From NCBI RefSeq assembly GCF_946221105.1, contig NZ_CAMICL010000004.1:1-64000 (forward strand): 64,000 nucleotides of DNA, in the 5' to 3' direction. Each line of letters opens with the position of its first letter. The stretch's first letter is position 1. Positions 59,303-64,000 of this stretch are shown here, piece after piece. The notes beneath the pieces are model-generated. The model was given only the letters and a program-made list of their open reading frames with translations, was not told where the DNA came from and ran no database searches. The stretch is from an uncultured Corynebacterium sp. (GTDB lineage: Bacteria > Actinomycetota > Actinomycetes > Mycobacteriales > Mycobacteriaceae). Position numbers and translations under genes: made by a program.

Positions 59303-60382
59303 ATGCGAGTATTGGCGGCCATGAGCGGGGGAGTCGACTCCTCTGTCGCTGCTGCGCGCCTTGTGGAGGCGGGCCACGACGTCGTCGGTGTGCACCTTGC
59401 GCTGAGCAAGGACGCGCAGCAGACGCGCGAGTCTGCCCGCGGCTGCTGTTCCCTGGAAGATTCCGCCGACGCGCGCCGCGTGTGCGACCACCTGGGCATC
59501 CCGTTTTACGTGTGGGACTTCTCGGACAAGTTCAAAGAAGAGGTCATCGACAACTTCGTGTGGTCCTACGAACACGGCGAGACCCCCAACCCGTGCCTGC
59601 GCTGCAACGAGAAGATCAAGTTCGCGGCGTTGCTGGACCGCGCGGTGACCTTGGGCTTCGACGCGATCGCCACCGGGCATTACGCAATTATCGACGACCA
59701 AGGCAACCTCCGCCGGTCCGCCGACCCCAAGAAAGACCAGTCCTACGTCTTGGGCGTGCTCACGCGCGACGAGTTGGACCGCTGCATTTTCCCGGTGGGC
59801 GACACCGAGAAGCCGCAGATTCGGGAGGAGGCGGCCCGCCACGGGTTCGCCACCGCCTCCAAGCCGGATTCCTACGACATCTGCTTCATCCCGGACGGCA
59901 ACACCCAGGCATTTCTGGGCCGTTCCATCGGCATGCGCCCCGGCATGATCAATGACACCGACGGCCACGAGCTGAAGGAGCACGACGGCGCGTTCCAGTA
60001 CACCATCGGCCAGCGCAAGGGACTGAACATCCGCGTGCCTGCTGAGGACGGCAAGCCGCGCTACGTCACGGACGTGGACACCGCCACTGGCACGGTCACC
60101 GTCGGCCCGCGGGAGGCACTGAAGGTCCACGAGATCACCGCCGACCGCCTGAAGGTGCTGCACCCGGCGATGGAAGGCGAGTTCGAGGCCAACGTGCAGA
60201 TCCGCGCCCACGGAGGGGTCGTGCCCTGCACCGCACGCGTTGAGGGCGATCAGATGACGCTTGCCCTGCACGAGCCGCTCGAAGGCGTGGCCCGCGGCCA
60301 GGCGGCGGTGCTCTACCTGCCGGACCCGGACGGTTTGGGCGACATTGTGCTCGGCTCCGGCACCATCTGCGCCACCGCGTAG
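59303..60382 (+). CDS. mnmA: tRNA-specific 2-thiouridylase MnmA
   Basis: Adds sulfur to uridine 34 of tRNAs for Lys, Glu and Gln. [20 protein letters not shown] is the PP-loop; the catalytic Cys pair is in [14 protein letters not shown] and [23 protein letters not shown] and the C-terminal beta barrel complete the enzyme. It has 359 residues. The open frame extends upstream to 59081, but that part is not conserved and ATG 59303 has the leaderless signal. Confidence 0.96.
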   Translation: MRVLAAMSGGVDSSVAAARLVEAGHDVVGVHLALSKDAQQTRESARGCCSLEDSADARRVCDHLGIPFYVWDFSDKFKEEVIDNFVWSYEHGETPNPCLRCNEKIKFAALLDRAVTLGFDAIATGHYAIIDDQGNLRRSADPKKDQSYVLGVLTRDELDRCIFPVGDTEKPQIREEAARHGFATASKPDSYDICFIPDGNTQAFLGRSIGMRPGMINDTDGHELKEHDGAFQYTIGQRKGLNIRVPAEDGKPRYVTDVDTATGTVTVGPREALKVHEITADRLKVLHPAMEGEFEANVQIRAHGGVVPCTARVEGDQMTLALHEPLEGVARGQAAVLYLPDPDGLGDIVLGSGTICATA

Positions 60383-60428
60383 TACGGATTCACTGGGGGT
60401 CGCGCAAACCTCGTTAGTCGCACCTCGC

Positions 60429-60697
60429 TTATAGCCGAAAAGGGGATGCGGACAAATTGTTGGAGTGCATGTGGGGGACTTTGTCTCGTTGTTCTGCACT
60501 CGGTGCTTGTCGGTGTTCGGCGATGGTGGTGTAGCCGTCGCCGAGTGTCGACTTCAATCGTCTGTGGATGTAGAAGTCGATGTAGGTGTCAATATAGTCG
60601 CGCATCTGCGCCACCGTCATCGTTGACACCACCGGCCTGCCTTTGAGCAGTTCTTGTTTCATCGTGCCGAAGAACCCCTCGGTGCGCGCGTTGTCGC
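60429..60697 (-). pseudogene. IS3-family transposase (OrfB) C-terminal fragment
   Basis: GDNARTEGFFGTMKQELL, MRDYIDTYIDFYIHRRLKSTLG and GYTTIAEHRQ are the end of an IS150/IS3-type integrase core, including the catalytic Glu (TEGFFG). The upstream two thirds are missing. The frame joins unrelated sequence at about 60697, where the usual YDNAR becomes RGDNAR. It is a deletion remnant. Confidence 0.85.
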
Positions 60698-60983
60698 CCC
60701 TGCCGCACCTCCCGCAGCTGCCGGACCGCGGCATCGGCTCGGACCTGATCGGCCGTACCGCCGCCATGCTGTTGGCGGGGCGTTTTCTCGTGCGGAGGTT
60801 TGTCCATCATGGCGCGTACCTCCTTCAACAGATCAGCGAGCCGGTGCACACGTTTGTGCTGGCAGTACCAACTATAGGCAGTGGGATCGTCGCCGGTGTA
60901 GAAGGGGCTGCGGCTAAAGCGGTGGGAAAAGCGCGGGTCATGGTCCAACAGCTCCCCAAGCGCACAGCTGGTAGCCGACAGCA
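60698..60983 (-). pseudogene. Unidentified coding fragment between two IS remnants
   Basis: A coding-like minus-strand frame reads ALGELLDHDPRFSHRFSRSP, TAYSWYCQHKRVHRLADLL and PPHEKTPRQQHGGG. I do not recognise the family; it might come from another mobile element. It begins at a sharp junction with the IS1249-like copy (60984) and ends at a sharp junction with the IS3 fragment. Confidence 0.5.
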
Positions 60984-61709
60984 GGGGTCTTTGATCAGGG
61001 TTTTCTCGTTCATCCATCCCTGGTAGATCGTGGAGAATTCGTGCAGCTGCGCACCCCATGCGGCGGCTTCGTCCAGGGTGGTGATCCGGGTGAGTTTCAG
61101 CGCGAGTGTGTAGATGGTGCGCCCGGCGTCGGTGCGTGGTTGTGAGGTGGTGTAGCGGTGTACCACGCGTTGGGCGTGGACGAGGCAGCGTTGGATTTTC
61201 GTGGTGGGCCAGCACTTTTTGATCGCGCTGTATGCTCCTTGGCCGCCGTCGATGCTGGCGATGAGTGGGGCTTCGATGCGTTTGAGCAGTCGTTGGTAGT
61301 CGCGTGTGGTTTCGTGTTTGCACCAGTGCCAGGCGATGACGTGTTCGATGGTCGCCGCGATAATCAAACAGCCGCCGGCGGTGTGGGTGCCGTTGAGGAA
61401 AATTTGGTCGTAGATCCGCTTGTCGTGGCCGGCGGTGGGGTCTGGCACATCAACGAGCCAGCACCACTTGAAGCGTCGCTTCATGGTGGCTCGGCTGACG
61501 CCGTTTCGTTTGGCTAAATCGTCCAGTGATGTCGCGGTGGTGCAATGCTCGATGAACTGGGTGAACACCGCCGCGTTGGTGATGTCGCCGCGGCGTTTGA
61601 CGTGGGAGGCGCCGCATTGTTTGCACCGCCATCTGGTGGTGCCTTTGCTGGTGGTGCCGTTGCGTTTCATTTCACCGCCGCAGTAGCAGCGTGGCCGGTT
61701 CTTTGACAT
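60984..61709 (-). pseudogene. IS1249-like (IS256 family) transposase, 3'-truncated copy 1
   Basis: The N-terminal half is present: zinc-ribbon-like PRCYCGGEMKRNG and RWRCKQCGASH, then helices, IFLNGTHTAGG, ASIDGGQGAYSAIKKCW (second Asp) and CLVHAQRVVHRYTTS. It ends at 60984 by fusion to unrelated sequence, so the catalytic Glu region is missing. At the first catalytic Asp, normally (L)DGT, the codon is AAC giving Asn. The start MSKNRPRC is at 61709. Confidence 0.8.
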
Positions 61710-61778
61710 TTCGACACACCACGTCGCGCACAGCACACCAACGCTGCCACACCGAGGATCTCCCGTCCGGGGGCCAGA

Positions 61779-61799
61779 TATATGCCGCGGGAGCATATA
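61779..61799. repeat. TATATGC/GCATATA inverted repeat upstream of the IS transposase
   Basis: Two perfect 7-base arms with a 7-base centre lie between the transposase start and the IS end. It is probably a promoter or operator of the insertion sequence. Confidence 0.4.
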
Positions 61800-61841
61800 C
61801 TTTCCTGAAACCTACAGGTCAATCACCGAAAATCGGCGATT

Positions 61842-61865
61842 CCGGACACAGTTTTGGCCCTTAAC
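61842..61865. mobile_element. IS1249-like copy 1, terminal repeat at its 5' end
   Basis: On the minus strand this reads GTTAAGGGCCAAAACTGTGT, followed by CCGG. It closely matches GTTAAGGGTCAAAAAGTGTG at 62926, in inverted relation, marking the outer end of copy 1. Confidence 0.65.
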
Positions 61866-62038
61866 CGACATTGGCATGCGTCCATTTATCGGCGTGACAT
61901 TCTCATTAATGCTCTGCCGTTCATTGGGCGAAAGAATATGTTACCGTTCACCTCACAGGGCTTCTTAAGTGGGCAAGAGATCACAGGACATCTCGACAGA
62001 GCAAGCTCTCGCAGAATATTTTTAGAAAGAGGTTAGGA
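61866..62038. other. Promoter-proximal region of the IS-bracketed cassette
   Basis: AT-richer sequence without a supported gene. A 60-codon frame from 61854 starts at TTG inside the IS end and has no homology that I recognise. AGAGG about 8 bases before 62039 serves as ribosome-binding site for the following gene. Confidence 0.4.
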
Positions 62039-62674
62039 ATGCGCTTACTCTTTAGAAGGGCATTGGCAGTTGCACTTTCGGTATCGGCGCTAGGAATCTC
62101 CTCCCCTACGACGGTAACGGCAAAGCCAATTGACGTCGCCGAGGCGCAGATGTTAATTGCCGAGGACTCGAACCTCACCGTGGCTGAAGAGGCATCTTTT
62201 AGGGCGATGGACAGGTATGTTGATTTTGAACATGCACGGTTTGATTATCGAGCAGCTCAGTCGGATCCAGACGTGGATTCCGGTGTACTGAATGAGTTCT
62301 CAGGAACTCTTCTTGCGCAAGGCTGGAATGTTGACGCGGACGAATCAGAACTAGCGATTCTTGAACGCGAAGCGGATACTATCGAACCGGCCATTCAGTT
62401 TTTCGATGCATGTCAAGGACGGAATGGGTTCCAAAAGCTACCACCCGGTGTCTTGCTAAATAGCTGCGCAGCATCTGCACTCCAGAATTTGTACGCCTCT
62501 GGCGCTGGTGTTGCCGCGTTAGCTGCGTTAATTACTGCAGAAACAGGTGTAGGCGGGGTTCTTGCTGGCGCTATTGCTGGAGTCTTAGCGGCGGAATCTG
62601 GCATTTTAGGCATCTGCGGTTCGTGGAATCGAGGAATTAGACTTTTCCCTGGTGGAGTTTGCTGGTCACAGTAG
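62039..62674 (+). CDS. Secreted four-cysteine protein (211 aa), bacteriocin-like candidate
   Basis: A signal peptide (residues 1-~28, ending TVTA) is followed by an acidic middle part and a C-terminal hydrophobic, Gly/Ala-rich region (about 145-192) containing GVGGVLAGAIAGVLAAESG. Cysteines at 125, 143, 193 and 208 could form two disulfides outside the cell. The end, GSWNRGIRLFPGGVCWSQ, resembles small-repeat tails of hypothetical secreted peptides in actinobacteria. I do not recognise a named family. The downstream small membrane protein and the IS context make a secreted antimicrobial with immunity plausible. Base composition is AT-richer than the core. Confidence 0.75.
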   Translation: MRLLFRRALAVALSVSALGISSPTTVTAKPIDVAEAQMLIAEDSNLTVAEEASFRAMDRYVDFEHARFDYRAAQSDPDVDSGVLNEFSGTLLAQGWNVDADESELAILEREADTIEPAIQFFDACQGRNGFQKLPPGVLLNSCAASALQNLYASGAGVAALAALITAETGVGGVLAGAIAGVLAAESGILGICGSWNRGIRLFPGGVCWSQ

Positions 62675-62680
62675 GTATAA

Positions 62681-62869
62681 ATGCGCTTGCTACGTGTTGT
62701 CATCGGTATCATTATCGCTATAGGTGTTATCCTGAGTATTATTCAAGTAGCACTTTCTGCGTGGTCTAATCCGATTTTGTCCGTAGGTCCCATTTTATCG
62801 ATTATAGGTGCTCTAGCGGGCATTTTGTACGTAGTCTTGGTGAGTTACCGTAAACGAGGCAGAGGCTAG
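62681..62869 (+). CDS. Small two-helix membrane protein (62 aa), possible immunity protein
   Basis: Two hydrophobic helices (about residues 4-27 and 34-56) and a basic tail (SYRKRGRG) suggest an inner-membrane hairpin. It starts 6 bases after the secreted protein gene ends, so it is in the same transcript. Immunity proteins of many bacteriocins are small membrane proteins of this kind. The function here is inferred from size, topology and position. Confidence 0.6.
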   Translation: MRLLRVVIGIIIAIGVILSIIQVALSAWSNPILSVGPILSIIGALAGILYVVLVSYRKRGRG

Positions 62870-62925
62870 TATATTCAAATTCTTGTTTTCTGCGTGAGCC
62901 GCTAGTCTATAATTACTATTTGAGC

Positions 62926-62949
62926 GTTAAGGGTCAAAAAGTGTGTCTG
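62926..62949. mobile_element. IS1249-like copy 2, terminal repeat at its 3' end
   Basis: GTTAAGGGTCAAAAAGTGTG, continuing TCTG, matches the inverse of 61842-61865 except for a few bases. The transposase stop lies about 20 bases further in. Confidence 0.65.
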
Positions 62950-62968
62950 TCTCGGCGTGTCGCGGGGG

Positions 62969-64000
62969 TTAGATTTGGCCTTTTTGGATGCCGATTGAGT
63001 GGGTGTAGTCGGTGTCGATAGCGTTGTCGTAGAGGGCTGGTCGTCCGGTTTCTTGGTCGGCTTGGTTCTCGTTTCGGGTGAGGGTGGATACTTTGGCGAG
63101 TTGGCCCTGGCCCCAGTCGGACTGCCTGGCGATTCGTACTGGATCGTCAGGCAGCTCCGTTTTTAAATAGAGCCACCAATCCAGCATGCGGCGTTGTCGT
63201 TCACCGGACCTGCCGCGGTGGGTTCTGGCGAGCAGTTTGAGCTGGGCGTTGATCCCGCCTTCCAGGCTGTTGGTGGTGGATTTGATCCGCTCGGGCGCAA
63301 GGACTGCTGCTGGTGGGGTGAGATAGACAAACAGCAGCTCAGACCGGAATAGGTGGTTGAGGCTGTTGTATGCCTTGCGCACGTTGCGATGCGTCCACAC
63401 CCGTGTCCATGCACCGGTTTTGGGGTCTTTGATCAGGGTTTTCTCGTCCATCCATGGCCGGTAGATCGTGGAGAATTCGTGCAGCTGCGCACCCCATGCG
63501 GCGGCTTCGTCCAGGGTGGTGATCCGGGTGAGTTTCAGCGCGAGTGTGTAGATGGTGCGCCCGGCGTCGGTGCGTGGTTGTGAGGTGGTGTAGCGGTGTA
63601 CCACGCGTTGGGCGTGGACGAGGCAGCGTTGGATTTTCGTGGTGGGCCAGCACTTTTTGATCGCGCTGTATGCTCCTTGGCCGCCGTCGATGCTGGCGAT
63701 GAGTGGGGCTTCGATGCGTTTGAGCAGTCGTTGGTAGTCGCGTGTGGTTTCGTGTTTGCACCAGTGCCAGGCGATGACGTGTTCGATGGTCGCCGCGATA
63801 ATCAAACAGCCGCCGGCGGTGTGGGTGCCGTTGAGGAAAATTTGGTCGTAGATCCGCTTGTCGTGGCCGGCGGTGGGGTCTGGCACATCAACGAGCCAGA
63901 ACGGTTCGAATCGGCGTCGCAGCGTGCGCGGCGAGCACCCCACACGGCGGGCAAGGATCGAGTCGGCACCTCTAAATCCATGGTTCTTACAAGTCGATAC
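62969..64000 (-). CDS. IS1249-like (IS256 family) transposase, copy 2 (5' end beyond window)
   Basis: The C-terminal part is complete, including the catalytic-Glu segment TTNSLEGGINAQLKLLART and GRSGERQRRMLDWWLYLKTE, ending HSIGIQKGQI. The frame is open to the window edge, where it reads CKNHGFRGADSILARRVG, then CSPRTLRRRFEPF. The middle (63422-63899) is nearly identical to copy 1, but the N-terminal part beyond 63899 is quite different, so this copy is a chimera or a relative converted in its centre. As in copy 1, the first catalytic position is Asn (IFLNGTH), so activity is doubtful. Confidence 0.8.
   Translation of the reverse strand, partial: VSTCKNHGFRGADSILARRVGCSPRTLRRRFEPFWLVDVPDPTAGHDKRIYDQIFLNGTHTAGGCLIIAATIEHVIAWHWCKHETTRDYQRLLKRIEAPLIASIDGGQGAYSAIKKCWPTTKIQRCLVHAQRVVHRYTTSQPRTDAGRTIYTLALKLTRITTLDEAAAWGAQLHEFSTIYRPWMDEKTLIKDPKTGAWTRVWTHRNVRKAYNSLNHLFRSELLFVYLTPPAAVLAPERIKSTTNSLEGGINAQLKLLARTHRGRSGERQRRMLDWWLYLKTELPDDPVRIARQSDWGQGQLAKVSTLTRNENQADQETGRPALYDNAIDTDYTHSIGIQKGQI
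63422..63899 (-). repeat. 478-bp near-identical block shared by the two IS copies
   Basis: 63422-63899 aligns without gaps to 60984-61461 at a constant offset of 2438 bases and with only a few substitutions. Identity stops abruptly at both borders: copy 1 is truncated on one side, and the copies diverge on the other. The block is long enough for homologous recombination that would delete the cassette between. Confidence 0.85.

Noticed and set aside
61854..62036. 60-codon gene upstream of the secreted protein
   Set aside because: TTG start inside the IS end, no ribosome-binding site, no recognisable feature.

Overview
The window is GC-rich and reads as a corynebacterial chromosome. Supporting signs are the gene order argS-lysA-hom-thrB, rho-prfA-prmC-sua5-wecA-atpI-atpBEFHAGDC-DUF2550-nucS, an Asn/Arg/Gly-rich insert in Rho, GlgE/GlgB, and many genes whose start codon sits 7-9 bases after a -10-like hexamer (leaderless mRNAs). 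The species cannot be named from sequence alone.

Region 1 (1-9.6 kb) is an accessory island. It lies between the 3' end of a CadD-like gene and a tRNA-Arg(CCG) gene and is bounded by a ~121-bp direct repeat (376-496 and 9388-9509). It holds a HEPN-like protein with a small partner, a frameshifted phage terminase small-subunit relic, a membrane-anchored endonuclease/exonuclease/phosphatase in AT-richer DNA, an HTH regulator and, divergent from it, a three-gene operon: two diverged tyrosine-recombinase-like proteins and a 604-aa DDE-transposase-like protein. I did not recognise this trio as a named element; it is the best candidate here for an undescribed mobile system.

Region 2 (9.7-39.4 kb) is mostly core. 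A lactate-utilisation operon (lldP-lutABC, minus strand) is followed by argS-lysA-hom-thrB (Arg-tRNA charging; Lys and Thr synthesis). Then come a DUF222/HNH protein, a secreted von Willebrand A protein with three copies of a 16-bp palindrome upstream, an acyl-CoA ligase, rho-prfA-prmC-sua5-wecA, and the complete F1Fo ATP synthase operon ending in a clear terminator.

Region 3 (39.4-50.4 kb) carries DUF2550, nucS (mismatch endonuclease), a small zinc-finger protein, a thiamine-binding-like protein, a CnoX-like thioredoxin/TPR protein, glgB and glgE (alpha-glucan synthesis), an ABC ATPase, a NUDIX hydrolase, a THUMP-like methyltransferase-fold protein and a cysteine desulfurase.

Region 4 (50.4-60.4 kb) separates the cysteine desulfurase from mnmA, which often adjoins it. 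Between them are a secreted GH25 lysozyme, a spermidine-synthase-like protein, a histidine kinase/response regulator/ABC exporter operon, and a copper module (CopB-type ATPase plus CsoR) with a CsoR-type operator.

Region 5 (60.4-64 kb) is an insertion-sequence graveyard: an IS3 fragment, an unidentified fragment and two IS1249-like copies. The two copies share a 478-bp near-identical block and the same Asp-to-Asn change at the first catalytic position. Their ends bracket an AT-richer cassette encoding a secreted, four-cysteine, Gly/Ala-rich protein and a two-helix membrane protein, an arrangement like a bacteriocin and its immunity protein.
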